Origin: DATFTE01 sp963802575
GTDB taxonomy: Bacteria; Acidobacteriota; Terriglobia; Terriglobales; Acidobacteriaceae
DNA: 64,000 nt
Assembly (NCBI GenBank): GCA_963802575.1
Contig: CAWDJF010000004.1
Span: 558,001 to 622,000, forward strand
Direction of reading: 5' to 3'
This document shows, piece after piece, positions 26,514 through 35,676 of the stretch. The notes beneath the pieces were generated by a model, which was not told the origin of the DNA, did not search any database, and saw only the letters and a program-made list of their open reading frames with translations. Every line of letters starts with the position of its first letter. Positions within the stretch are counted from its first letter, which is position 1. Position numbers and translations under genes: made by a program.

Positions 26514-27452
26514 ATGGCCGACTCCTTTAATCTCGTTTTCTGTGGAACTCCCGCCTTCGCCGTCCCGACACTTGCGAGACTGGTGGAGGCTGGCTATCCC
26601 GTGAAGCTGGTTATCACCCAACCTGACAAGCCACGCGGCCGCGGTCTCGAACTCACTGCTTCTCCAGTGAAACAGAAAGCCCTTGAACTGGGTTTACCCG
26701 TCACGCAACCTGACAAAATCAAGAACAATCAGGAATTCCGCGATCAACTCTCTTCCCTTCATCCCGACGCCATCATCGTTGTCGGGTACGGGCGCATCAT
26801 TCCGCAATGGATGATTGATCTGCCACCTTTCGGCAACCTGAATCTTCACGCTTCGCTTCTGCCGAAGTATCGCGGAGCCGCGCCCATTCAATGGGCGATT
26901 GCGAGTGGAGAAAAGGTAACTGGCGTAACCACTATGCGCATCGACGCCGGCCTCGATACCGGAGATATTCTGCTGCAAAAAGACGTTCCGATTGGGCCGA
27001 AAGATACAGCCATGACCCTCGCCCCAACTCTGGCGGACATCGGCGCCGACCTGATGGTTAAGACCCTGGCGGAACTGCGGACTGGCGCTGTCCAACCGCG
27101 ATCCCAGGACAATTCCCAAGCGAGCCTCGCACCGATCCTCAAGAAGGAAGATGGGCGAATCGACTTTCACCGCAGCGCTCAGGAGATATGCAATCGCCTG
27201 CGCGGATTTCAGCCTTGGCCCGGAGCTTTCACCAGTTTTCGAGGAAAGATATTGCAAGTGTGGGATGCCGCATTTGTAGAACGATCAGTTCCGGAAGCGG
27301 AGATCATGATCCAGGAAGATCGGATGATTGTCGGATGCGGCGGCCGCACCGCCCTGGCGCTGCTTGAACTGCAACCGGAAGGCAAAAAGCGCATGCCCGG
27401 GCGTGACTTTGTTCACGGATACCGTCCACAACCCGGCGAGAGACTCGGCTGA
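26514..27452 (+). CDS. fmt: Methionyl-tRNA formyltransferase
   Basis: 312 residues. N-terminal formyltransferase domain with VFCGTPAFAVPTLARL, NLHASLLPKYRGAAPIQW (catalytic Asn and His) and TMRIDAGLDTGDIL (catalytic Asp). The C-terminal OB-like domain begins near residue 205 (RIDFHRSAQEICNRLRGFQP). It formylates initiator Met-tRNA using 10-formyl-tetrahydrofolate. It lies between def and rsmB in one transcription direction. Confidence 0.96.
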   Translation: MADSFNLVFCGTPAFAVPTLARLVEAGYPVKLVITQPDKPRGRGLELTASPVKQKALELGLPVTQPDKIKNNQEFRDQLSSLHPDAIIVVGYGRIIPQWMIDLPPFGNLNLHASLLPKYRGAAPIQWAIASGEKVTGVTTMRIDAGLDTGDILLQKDVPIGPKDTAMTLAPTLADIGADLMVKTLAELRTGAVQPRSQDNSQASLAPILKKEDGRIDFHRSAQEICNRLRGFQPWPGAFTSFRGKILQVWDAAFVERSVPEAEIMIQEDRMIVGCGGRTALALLELQPEGKKRMPGRDFVHGYRPQPGERLG

Positions 27453-27469
27453 GAATCCTCCCATTAGCC

Positions 27470-28831
27470 ATGGCCGTCTCTCCCGCACGCAACGCCGCTT
27501 TCGACATCCTGCTCCAAGTGGAGCGTGAGGATGCCTATGCCTCTGAACTCCTCCACTCCGGTCGTTACGAGAAGCTCTCGAAGGCAGATCACGGACTAGC
27601 TACCGAGATCGTCATGGGAGTGCTTCGCTGGCGATACCTGCTCGATGCTGAGCTTGCCCGCTTCTCTTCGCAGAAGCTCGCCAAATTGGATGCGGAAGTT
27701 CTGACCTCTCTGCGTATGGCGGTTTTCCAGTTGATGTTGCTCGATCGCGTTCCCGCGCATGCCATTCTTCACGACGCCGTCGAACTGGTAAAGCGTGCTC
27801 GCAAGCGATCGGCCGCGCCGTTCGTGAATGCTTTGCTGCGCAAGCTGAGTGGCGACACTATACGTATCGACGAGTCCCGCAAAGCGTTTACCGGGCTACA
27901 AACTACTGCGGATGACGGACAGGTTCCTGCCAAGCTCGCCGACAGGTATGCTCATCCTCATTGGATCGTGGAACGTTGGGTCAAAGCGTACGGGATGCAA
28001 AAGACACGCGAGGTGCTGCGTTGGGACCAACAGGTGCCCACCACGGCGATTCACTTACCGCCACCCGAGGATGAATCGTCTCTTGAAAAGAGCGGCGTGG
28101 TTTTACTCAATGGCGCATTGTTGAAGACCGCGGCACGAGTCGAATCAGGGGACCTCACTCGAACCGAAGCGTTTCAGTCCGGTCGAATTGTGATTCAGGA
28201 CGAAGCCTCGCAGCTGGTCGCTATGTTGGTTGGGAGCGGTGAGCGAATTCTGGATTGCTGTGCCGCACCCGGGGGAAAGACTCGGCTGATCGCCGAGCGT
28301 AATCCCACAGCGAAAATCGTTGCTACCGAGTTGCATCCTCATCGTGCGCGCCAGTTGCGCCAGCGAGTCGCCGCAAGAAATGTGGAAGTGGTCTCCGCTG
28401 ACATCCGCGAGTCGCCCCTTCGGGGAGCCTTCGATCGCATCCTCGCTGACGTGCCCTGCTCGGGCACTGGCACCCTGCAACACAATCCAGAAATTAAATG
28501 GCGCCTCAGCCGGCAGGACTTGCGCGATCTGCAAGCCAAACAAATTGCGATCCTGACATCTGCGATGAGCTACGCGAGTGCTCAGGGACGCGTGATCTAC
28601 TCAACATGTTCTCTGGAACCGGAAGAGAACGAAGCAGTCGTCGAAAAGGCGCTGGCTGCCGATTCCTCTTTTCAGATTCGGGATTGCCGGGCCGAACTGG
28701 AATTGCTTCAGCAGAGAGAAGAACTCGCGTGGACAGATCTAGACTCCCTGCTTAGCGGCCCGTTTCTGCGAACCATCCCCGGCGTGCATCCGAGCGATGG
28801 TTTCTTCGCCGCGATTCTCCAGAAGATATAA
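27470..28831 (+). CDS. rsmB: 16S rRNA (cytosine-967-C5)-methyltransferase
   Basis: 453 residues. The N-terminal NusB-like RNA-binding domain (AFDILLQVEREDAYASELL, LLDRVPAHAILHDAVELVKR) is joined to a RsmB/Nol1-type SAM methyltransferase. The SAM-binding loop is ILDCCAAPGGKTRLIAE. The two catalytic cysteine motifs are ADVPCSGTGTLQ and YSTCSLEPEENE. It modifies helix 31 of 16S rRNA. It starts 17 bp after fmt. Confidence 0.95.
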   Translation: MAVSPARNAAFDILLQVEREDAYASELLHSGRYEKLSKADHGLATEIVMGVLRWRYLLDAELARFSSQKLAKLDAEVLTSLRMAVFQLMLLDRVPAHAILHDAVELVKRARKRSAAPFVNALLRKLSGDTIRIDESRKAFTGLQTTADDGQVPAKLADRYAHPHWIVERWVKAYGMQKTREVLRWDQQVPTTAIHLPPPEDESSLEKSGVVLLNGALLKTAARVESGDLTRTEAFQSGRIVIQDEASQLVAMLVGSGERILDCCAAPGGKTRLIAERNPTAKIVATELHPHRARQLRQRVAARNVEVVSADIRESPLRGAFDRILADVPCSGTGTLQHNPEIKWRLSRQDLRDLQAKQIAILTSAMSYASAQGRVIYSTCSLEPEENEAVVEKALAADSSFQIRDCRAELELLQQREELAWTDLDSLLSGPFLRTIPGVHPSDGFFAAILQKI

Positions 28832-28846
28832 GCGCGGCGGGATATC

Positions 28847-29605
28847 TCACTTCACCTCAAAACTCACTGTCGACCCACTGACCACTCTTTGGCCGGGGGC
28901 AGGATTTTGCGCGGCCACAATACTCGCGGGCGAAACGGGTGCCGGGAGCGGAAGCGTGGGCACAGTGGCGACCCCAGGGGATGCCGGCACTTGTTCGGCA
29001 GCACTAACACCACCGACATGCAGGCCCGCATCCTGCAGTGCCAGAGTCACGCTGCCTAGCGGTTGGCCCACAAAGCTCGGCATGACAAAGGCGAAGGGCT
29101 GCGCCGGGCCAGTAACCAGCAGACTGATCTTGGGAGCGGAAATTCCGCTAGCGTTTGGAGGCGGACTCTGTGCAAGCACTTGATCGGGCGGTTGCCCCGG
29201 CACCTGAATCGTAGCCACGGATGCGACATCGAGCCCACGGCGGCGAATATTGATTTCTGCCGCGCGATCGCTTTCGCCCAGAACATTTGGGATCTCCACT
29301 CGTTGTGGTCCCAGGCTCTGTGCCACGCGAATTTGCCAGCCTCGCCGAACCTGAACTCCAGCTTCCGGAACCTGCGAGAGGATTCTGCCTTCGGCGACAT
29401 TCGGGCTATAGAACTGGCGCTCGATGACGACCTGCATTCCACTGTCTTCCGCGATCCGAAAGGCCTCTGACGGAGCCTTGCTTACCAGGTTCGGCACTGC
29501 GGCTTCCCTCCCATGAATGGCAAATCGCATCGCGGTCAGCGCCGAAACCAGCGCAACCACGAGACACACAGACGCGAGCAACACGAGACGGAAGAAGGAC
29601 TTCAT
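28847..29605 (-). CDS. Membrane-anchored PASTA-domain protein
   Basis: 252 residues: one N-terminal transmembrane helix (LVLLASVCLVVALVSALTAM) and then three PASTA repeats beginning near VPNLVSKAPSEAF, IPNVLGESDRAAE and MPSFVGQPLGSVT, each ending with a typical GSxVxxxV-like strand (the last is SGSTVSFEVK). PASTA repeats bind muropeptides or peptidoglycan and usually belong to Ser/Thr kinases or penicillin-binding proteins; here they stand alone. The protein may be a cell-wall sensor or scaffold. It is convergent with rsmB. Confidence 0.85.
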   Translation of the reverse strand: MKSFFRLVLLASVCLVVALVSALTAMRFAIHGREAAVPNLVSKAPSEAFRIAEDSGMQVVIERQFYSPNVAEGRILSQVPEAGVQVRRGWQIRVAQSLGPQRVEIPNVLGESDRAAEINIRRRGLDVASVATIQVPGQPPDQVLAQSPPPNASGISAPKISLLVTGPAQPFAFVMPSFVGQPLGSVTLALQDAGLHVGGVSAAEQVPASPGVATVPTLPLPAPVSPASIVAAQNPAPGQRVVSGSTVSFEVK

Positions 29606-29682
29606 AGCCTTACGCCAGTCATTATAGTCGTCTCGCTTGGCTTGGCATTCCGAGCGCGCGAGCGTGTACGATAATAGCCATC

Positions 29683-31008
29683 ATGAGCACTCCGACAATT
29701 CCCGCCGAAAAGACCGGCTTGAGCCGGGAAGAGATCAATCGCAAACAAAAGGAATTTGTCTTCCCTTCGGTCTCGACCTACTACGCCGACCCCCTGCCCA
29801 TGGACCACGCCTCCATGCAGCACGTCTGGGACGTCGAAGGTAAGAAGTACCTCGATTTTTTCGGCGGCATTGTCACCATCAGTGTCGGCCATTGCAATCC
29901 TCGCATCATCTCGCGAACCAAGGCGCAGATTGACCGCCTGCAGCATGTCTCCACGTGCTTTCCCAACGAACCAATGGTCACTCTCGCCGAGAAGCTGGCG
30001 CAGATTACGCCCGGCGGCCTGAAGAAGTCTTATTTCACCAACAGCGGCACTGAGGCCAACGAAACTGCGATTCATTCAGCGCGCATGCACACCGGTAACC
30101 TGGAAGTAGTCGCCCTGCGCCACGGCTACAGCGGGCGGTCTTCCCTTACCCGTGGCCTGACCGGCATGAACACCTGGCGGCGCGCAACCATCGAAGTTGG
30201 CATCGTTCATGCCATGAATCCTTACTGCTATCGCTGCCCACTCGGGCTTAAATATCCAGACTGCGAAGTTGCCTGCGTAAAGGACATCGAGAACGTCATC
30301 CAGTTCTCGACCTCGGGAAAAATTGCAGCGTTTCTCGCCGAGCCGATCCAGGGTGTTGGAGGTTTCATTACTCCGCCGAAAGAGTATTTCAAGATGGCGT
30401 TCAGCATCGTGAAGCAATACGGCGGCGATTTCATCTCCGACGAAGTGCAGACTGCCTGGGGACGCACCGGGCACAAATGGTTCGGCATTGAGCATTGGGA
30501 AGTTGAGCCCGACATCATTACTTCCGCGAAAGGGCTGGGAAATGGCGTTCCAGTCGGCATCACCGTGGCGAAGCCAGAAATCGCGGATGCGTTTCAAGGC
30601 CTGACGATTTCCACCTTCGGGGGAAACCCTGTCACATGCGTGACCGCGAAGGCCGTGATCGACGTCATTGAAGAAGATGACCTACGGACGAATGCTGCCG
30701 TGGTGGGCGGATATTTCCGGCAGAAGCTCGAGGAACTCCAGCAGAAACACATGCTGATTGGCGATGTGCGCGGAATGGGGTTGATGCAGGCGCTTGAACT
30801 CGTCGAGGATCGCGCCAGCAAAAAACCTTCACCGACAGGAACGAACGCAGTCATGGAAGAGGCGCGCAAGCGGGGGTTGCTGATCGGCAAAGGTGGTTTC
30901 TACGGAAACGTCATTCGTATGTCGCCCCCTCTAAATATTTCGAAAGCCGATGTCGATGAAGCGGTGCGAATTCTGGACGAGAGCTTCACCGCCGTCGGAA
31001 AGAAATAG
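29683..31008 (+). CDS. Class III PLP-dependent aminotransferase (AGXT2-like)
   Basis: 441 residues. The fold and motifs are those of class III aminotransferases: KYLDFFGGIVTISVGHCNP, NSGTEANETAIHSAR, GGFITPPKEYFK, ISDEVQTAWGRTGHKWFG and the PLP-binding Lys283 in DIITSAKGLGNGVPVG. The overall sequence is closest in style to alanine-glyoxylate aminotransferase 2 and related omega-aminotransferases, which move amino groups from alanine or omega-amino acids. The actual substrate cannot be fixed. It is convergent with the PBP1A gene 9 bp away. Confidence 0.88.
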   Translation: MSTPTIPAEKTGLSREEINRKQKEFVFPSVSTYYADPLPMDHASMQHVWDVEGKKYLDFFGGIVTISVGHCNPRIISRTKAQIDRLQHVSTCFPNEPMVTLAEKLAQITPGGLKKSYFTNSGTEANETAIHSARMHTGNLEVVALRHGYSGRSSLTRGLTGMNTWRRATIEVGIVHAMNPYCYRCPLGLKYPDCEVACVKDIENVIQFSTSGKIAAFLAEPIQGVGGFITPPKEYFKMAFSIVKQYGGDFISDEVQTAWGRTGHKWFGIEHWEVEPDIITSAKGLGNGVPVGITVAKPEIADAFQGLTISTFGGNPVTCVTAKAVIDVIEEDDLRTNAAVVGGYFRQKLEELQQKHMLIGDVRGMGLMQALELVEDRASKKPSPTGTNAVMEEARKRGLLIGKGGFYGNVIRMSPPLNISKADVDEAVRILDESFTAVGKK

Positions 31009-31017
31009 CGACCGGGG

Positions 31018-33237
31018 TCAGTGAGCTTCTTCCGCGGCCGGCGCCGCGTCAGGCGTATCGACTTTTTGCGCAACGGCATTTGAGGGGAGACCCGGCGGCG
31101 GCTCGAACTCACCCGGATCCTTTCCTGCCAGTGCAACTTTCATGAAATCCATCCATACGGGGAGCGCAGCCCGAGCGCCGGTTTCCTTGGGGCCTAGCGT
31201 TTTTTTCTCGTCGTAGCCAATCCACACTCCGGCCGTAGTCGACGGGGAAAATCCGACAAACCAAGCGTCCGTGAAGTCGTTCGTGGTTCCGGTCTTCCCG
31301 CCAAGGGGATATTTCAGGCTGGCTGCGGCGATTGCCGTCCCGTGTTGCACCACACCCTCCAGCATCGACGTCATGACGCGCGCGGTTCGCGCACTGACCA
31401 CGTCTTTTACGTCGGGGAAATCTTCTTCCAGCACACGGCCTTCATAATCAGTCACCTTGGTGATGTAGCGAGGCGTGATCCGAACTCCGTCGTTGGGAAA
31501 CACGCTGTATGCCGCCGTCTGCTCAAGCAGAGTAATCTCGGCGGAACCGAGCGCTACCGGAAGATAAGCAGGGATATTCGACGTCACGCCAAAACGATGG
31601 GCATATTCGATGACTGTCTTGATCCCGATGCTATCCGCGAGTTTTAGTGCCGGAATGTTGCGTGACTGAGCCAAGGCGCGACGCAGGGTGATGGTGCCTT
31701 CGAACTTCTCGTCGTAGTTGTGCGGAGTATACGGACCCGACGCGGTCTGGAACGTGACGGGCGCGTCGAGGATCGTATCATCCGGCTTGGCTCCGAGATC
31801 AATCGCCGCCGTGTAAACGTACGGCTTGAATGACGATCCCACCTGTCGAAGGGACTGCGTGGCGCGGTTGAACTTTGACTCGTTGAAATCGCGTCCGCCC
31901 ACCATCGCCTTGATTTCGCCGGTCGCATTGTCCAAACAGACCAAACTTCCCTGGGCGCCGGAATCTTGCTCGAGGCTGACGCGTAACGGGGTCAGCGATA
32001 AGACTTTGACGTAGATGATGTCTCCCACTTTGAACAGGTCCTGAATCTTGTGCTTTGTCCACGTCACATCCGAAGGCGCGAGAGTCGCGGTGTAATGTCC
32101 GAGCTTCACCGAGGCTGAGGTGACACTCACCGATGTGACTAGCGCGTGCACATAGCCATTTACTTCTGCTTCGTCCTCCCAATCAGGGTGGTCGTAGTTC
32201 GCGATCGTTACTTCTTTGGTAAGGACATTCTCAAGATGTCCCCTCCATCCATGCCGGTGTTCGTAAGCGGACAGTCCGTCAAGCACGTCCTGATGCGCGG
32301 CTGTCTGCCAGTCCAGGTTGAGCGAGGTGTAGACCCGCAAGCCGCCTTCATGGACCTGATCGCTTCCATATTTGTTTTCGAGATAGCGGCGAATCTCCTC
32401 TACAAAATAGGGCGCGACCGAATTCGGGTCATGCTGCAACTTCAGTTGGACAGGCCGATTGCGCGCCTCATTGGCTTGCGCCGCCGTAATCTTGCCGTCT
32501 TCCAACATCGAGTTGATCACCAGGTTCCGCCGCTTCGTGGAACGATCAGGGTGGCTGATCGGTGAATAGTAACCCGGGGCCTTGGGAAGTCCGGCCAGCA
32601 GCGCGGCCTCATCCAACGTGAGCTGTTTCGCAGGTTTCGAGAAGTAGTACTCGGAAGCGGCTTCGAAACCATAGACTCCGTGACCGAGGAAGATCTGATT
32701 GGCGTAAAGAGTGAAAATCTGCGGCTTGGTGAAGCGGCGTTCGATTTGAATCGCCAACAGCGCTTCCTGAATCTTGCGATGGAAAGACCGGTCAGGAGAG
32801 AGAAAAAGGTTGCGCGCGAGCTGCATGGTAAGCGTTGAAGCGCCTTGAACCTTACCTCCCGATTCGATATCGCGGTAGGCGGCCCCGGCAATGCGCCAGA
32901 CGTTGATTCCCCAGTGACGGTAAAAGTCTTTATCTTCGATCGAAATCAGCGCGTCCCGCAAAACCTGGGGATAGTCCTCGTAGGAAGCGACGACGCGACG
33001 CTGCAGCGCAAAAGATCCGATGATTCTGCCGTGATCGTCATACAACTCGGTGATGGAACTGGGCCGATAGCGCTCCAGTTCCTCGACCTGGGGTAAGTCT
33101 GTTGAGTAGACAAGCAGGAGTCCGGCAGTCGCTCCCACGAGCGCGGAAGCCAGTACCAGCAGCCCGAACAGGACGCGGCCCACGAGTTTCTTGCCTCCAA
33201 TTTCGACGGGAGGCAGATCTTGGTAAAGGGACTTCAT
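31018..33237 (-). CDS. Bifunctional penicillin-binding protein 1A family
   Basis: 739 residues. One N-terminal transmembrane helix (LFGLLVLASALVGATAGLLL). The GT51 glycosyltransferase domain has ISIEDKDFYRHWGINVWR (catalytic Glu), GASTLTMQLARNLFLS and RKIQEALLAIQIER. The transpeptidase domain has the SxxK motif in VGSSFKPYVYTAAID, SRN in AQSRNIPAL and KTG in GGKTGTTNDFTDAWFVG. It polymerises lipid II and cross-links peptidoglycan at the outer face of the inner membrane. The C-terminus is Ala/Glu/Pro-rich. Confidence 0.95.
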   Translation of the reverse strand: MKSLYQDLPPVEIGGKKLVGRVLFGLLVLASALVGATAGLLLVYSTDLPQVEELERYRPSSITELYDDHGRIIGSFALQRRVVASYEDYPQVLRDALISIEDKDFYRHWGINVWRIAGAAYRDIESGGKVQGASTLTMQLARNLFLSPDRSFHRKIQEALLAIQIERRFTKPQIFTLYANQIFLGHGVYGFEAASEYYFSKPAKQLTLDEAALLAGLPKAPGYYSPISHPDRSTKRRNLVINSMLEDGKITAAQANEARNRPVQLKLQHDPNSVAPYFVEEIRRYLENKYGSDQVHEGGLRVYTSLNLDWQTAAHQDVLDGLSAYEHRHGWRGHLENVLTKEVTIANYDHPDWEDEAEVNGYVHALVTSVSVTSASVKLGHYTATLAPSDVTWTKHKIQDLFKVGDIIYVKVLSLTPLRVSLEQDSGAQGSLVCLDNATGEIKAMVGGRDFNESKFNRATQSLRQVGSSFKPYVYTAAIDLGAKPDDTILDAPVTFQTASGPYTPHNYDEKFEGTITLRRALAQSRNIPALKLADSIGIKTVIEYAHRFGVTSNIPAYLPVALGSAEITLLEQTAAYSVFPNDGVRITPRYITKVTDYEGRVLEEDFPDVKDVVSARTARVMTSMLEGVVQHGTAIAAASLKYPLGGKTGTTNDFTDAWFVGFSPSTTAGVWIGYDEKKTLGPKETGARAALPVWMDFMKVALAGKDPGEFEPPPGLPSNAVAQKVDTPDAAPAAEEAH

Positions 33238-33286
33238 GGAGAGTCACTCTCAGGATAGCAGGGGAGGAAATGGGCAGGTGAGAAAC

Positions 33287-33318
33287 AAAAAAATCGCGCG
33301 CCCGCAAGCGCGCGATTT
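33287..33318 (-). terminator. Rho-independent terminator of the S41 peptidase gene
   Basis: An 11-bp perfect stem AAATCGCGCGC (33291-33301) / GCGCGCGATTT (33308-33318) with a 6-base loop. On the minus strand it ends in seven T residues (complement of 33287-33293). It lies directly 3' of the S41 gene. Confidence 0.88.
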
Positions 33319-33339
33319 CGATTTCAATGTTCCTTGAGC

Positions 33340-34557
33340 CTAACTAGCGCGGCTCTTTAAGACCTGAATCGCTTTCTGCAATTGCTCATCTTGCTGAACC
33401 GGTGGCTTCTTCACGTTCTCAACAGGCGTCGCTGACTCTTGATCATCATCCGGCGCCGCTCCATCGTCCTCAGCGTCCGCCACCAGGACATTCGGCGTGA
33501 TCGAATTGTCCTGAATCGCCTTCCCTCCAGGGGTGTAGTACTTGGCTACAGAGAGAATCAGCGCCGATCCGTCCTGCATTTCGATCGTCTTCTGCACCGA
33601 ACCGTCGCCGAAGGTCTTATCGCCTACAACGTCGCCCCGCGCATTCTCCAAAATCGCTGCTGCAACCACTTCAGCCGGACCAGCCGTGCCTTTGTTCACC
33701 AGCACCGCGACGGGCAGATTGGTGATGTCCTTGGAGGCATCCGCATTGAACGCCTCGCGAGGATACTTCTGGCCCTGCAAGTAGGTGATGGTTCCATGAT
33801 TCAGGAACAGGTTAGCTGTCGCAATTCCTTCCGACTCATCGCCCTCGGCGCAGTTGCGCAGGTCGAGAATCAGCTTCTTGGCTCCCGACTTCTGCAACGC
33901 CTTGATCTTGGTGGCAATTTCCTGCGACTTGCCCTTGGTGAAGGTGTCGACGCGGATATAAGCGATGCCGTCCTCGACCATCTTGTCGGTCACCGGCGGA
34001 ACGGTCACCATGTCACGGGTGATGACAATCTTCTGCGGTTCCGCCTTGCGGGCACGCACCACCGAAACGGTTACGTTCGAACCGGGCTGGCCCGAAAGCA
34101 GGTTATGAATTTCCGCCAACGACATCTCACGAGTGCTTTTGCCCTCGATCGCCTCAATGATATCGGCATCCTGTAAGCCAGCCTTGTCCGCGGGACTGCC
34201 CGGAATCACGGCTACCACCGCGGCGTATCCAAAACGCTTGGAAACCGCGGCACCGATTTCGCCTTTGGCCTCGGTCTTATGCGCCTTGTAATCTTTGTAT
34301 TCCGCCGGACTCAAGTAGCTCGAATTGGAATCGAGTGATTCCAGCAAACCATGCAACGCTCCGTCGGTCACCGCGGGAATGTTCGGCTCCTCGACGTATT
34401 CACTGCGTACGCGGGAGAGGACTTCGCTGTAAACCTGGAGCTGCCGGTAGGCGCCATCGTTGCTGGAGGCACGCACGCCGTCCAGTCCGCCCACCACCAT
34501 AAACACCAAAATGGCGGCTGAGGCGACAAGAACTGCAACCTTCGTTTTCATGGACAT
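33340..34557 (-). CDS. S41-family C-terminal processing peptidase-like protein, catalytic Ser apparently missing
   Basis: 405 residues. An N-terminal signal or anchor (VLVASAAILVFMVVGGL), then a PDZ domain (YAAVVAVIPGSPADKAGLQDAD) and an S41 protease domain (KLILDLRNCAEGDESEG, PVAVLVNKGTAGPAEVVAAA, VVGDKTFGDGSVQK). In active CtpA/Prc proteins the nucleophile lies in a GSASASE-like motif; here that reads GTAGPAE, with no Ser. The dyad Lys (GDKTFG) is kept. It may use the Thr, be a pseudo-enzyme with a scaffold role, or belong to a variant group. ATGs at 34557 and 34551 are both possible starts. Confidence 0.88.
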   Translation of the reverse strand: MSMKTKVAVLVASAAILVFMVVGGLDGVRASSNDGAYRQLQVYSEVLSRVRSEYVEEPNIPAVTDGALHGLLESLDSNSSYLSPAEYKDYKAHKTEAKGEIGAAVSKRFGYAAVVAVIPGSPADKAGLQDADIIEAIEGKSTREMSLAEIHNLLSGQPGSNVTVSVVRARKAEPQKIVITRDMVTVPPVTDKMVEDGIAYIRVDTFTKGKSQEIATKIKALQKSGAKKLILDLRNCAEGDESEGIATANLFLNHGTITYLQGQKYPREAFNADASKDITNLPVAVLVNKGTAGPAEVVAAAILENARGDVVGDKTFGDGSVQKTIEMQDGSALILSVAKYYTPGGKAIQDNSITPNVLVADAEDDGAAPDDDQESATPVENVKKPPVQQDEQLQKAIQVLKSRAS

Positions 34558-34755
34558 CGGATTTGATCTTCTCGGAAGGAGCTCACTTCCTTTGGAAGTT
34601 GGCTTTCATTATAGCTGTTTTGATGCGGCTTCCAACTGGTTTGCTTCGCCAAAAAGTCGACCTTCGGTAACTAGCACAGCACGATGGGAGGATGTTTGTT
34701 GAGCCGTTCATAGCAAAAGGGTTAGCCCGGACTGCCTTCGGCGGCCCCAGCGCGA

Positions 34756-35568
34756 CTAATGCGGGTCGGCGGTCACGGAGGTTGGTGAAGGCAAAACCGG
34801 CGCGGCATCCGTACCGGGAGGCGGTCCAGTGGCTCGATTTGTGGCTGAGATGATGTGGTAGTCCGAGTATTCGATAGTCAGAACCGCTTTGCCGCCCAAT
34901 CGGACCTGGGTCACCGATTCGTTGTGGACCGGGAGCCAAAACTCGCCGAACTTTTTGTAACGATGGTCAATCTCCGTATGGCTAATCCAAAGCGAGGGAT
35001 TCTTTGCGGGTTCGCCCTGGATTCTCACGACCGCATAATCACGGGCATCGACCCATATTTTTCCGCGATAGAGGAAAGTGCTCTTCTCCAACGGAGTGAC
35101 CGAAAGAACATAGCAATCGCCATCCGGTGAGTGATCCATCCCTTCCAGGGAGAATCTGTAATTACGGGGGCTAAGCTCCGAGGCACGACGGGTGGATTCC
35201 TGCAGGTATTCCTTCTCACTATCGAGCAACTTCAGGAAGACGTGATTGACGAGCAGCTTGGAACCGGTTTGTGAAACGATCTTGAAGGTCTTCTGATTGG
35301 GCGCGACATACGTCGCTTCCACTTGCATTTCCGCGTCCCGCCCAGTGGGGAAACCGTGATAATTGACGCGGTAGTCGCGCTTGCCAGTAAATCCGCGAAG
35401 CTGCTCGCTTCGCTTGGCGTTGGCGGCGATCATTCTCTGGACGATCAGCTCCACAGACGGGGCCGCAGCCGAAGGCCCTTCGGCTAGACATACCCCCGAA
35501 AAGGTGGCCAAAACCGCCGTCCATGCCAAAACCGTCGCTACGGGCGCATAGCTCCCGCGGAACCGCAT
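34756..35568 (-). CDS. LolA/LolB-like outer-membrane-lipoprotein-sorting-type protein (exported)
   Basis: 270 residues from the ATG at 35568, preceded by a strong GGGGGAGGT ribosome site; this start also begins a good signal peptide (YAPVATVLAWTAVLATFSGV). The mature part (LIVQRMIAANAKRSEQLRGF, FLKLLDSEKEYLQEST, GKIWVDARDYAVVRIQGE) has the beta-strand-rich pattern of the LolA-like/DUF1571-type superfamily, which binds lipid or lipoprotein acyl chains. It follows an ECF sigma factor and a two-component system on the same strand, consistent with an envelope-stress module. The precise role is unknown. Confidence 0.72.
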   Translation of the reverse strand: MRFRGSYAPVATVLAWTAVLATFSGVCLAEGPSAAAPSVELIVQRMIAANAKRSEQLRGFTGKRDYRVNYHGFPTGRDAEMQVEATYVAPNQKTFKIVSQTGSKLLVNHVFLKLLDSEKEYLQESTRRASELSPRNYRFSLEGMDHSPDGDCYVLSVTPLEKSTFLYRGKIWVDARDYAVVRIQGEPAKNPSLWISHTEIDHRYKKFGEFWLPVHNESVTQVRLGGKAVLTIEYSDYHIISATNRATGPPPGTDAAPVLPSPTSVTADPH

Positions 35569-35676
35569 GCATACCTCCCCCGCCACGCCCGCACGGGTGA
35601 TTCTACCCTTTGATGCGGTAATCGCGGAGGGGAAAGCACGAATCAAAAATCTAAGGGAATATCCCTAGAAGGCCGG

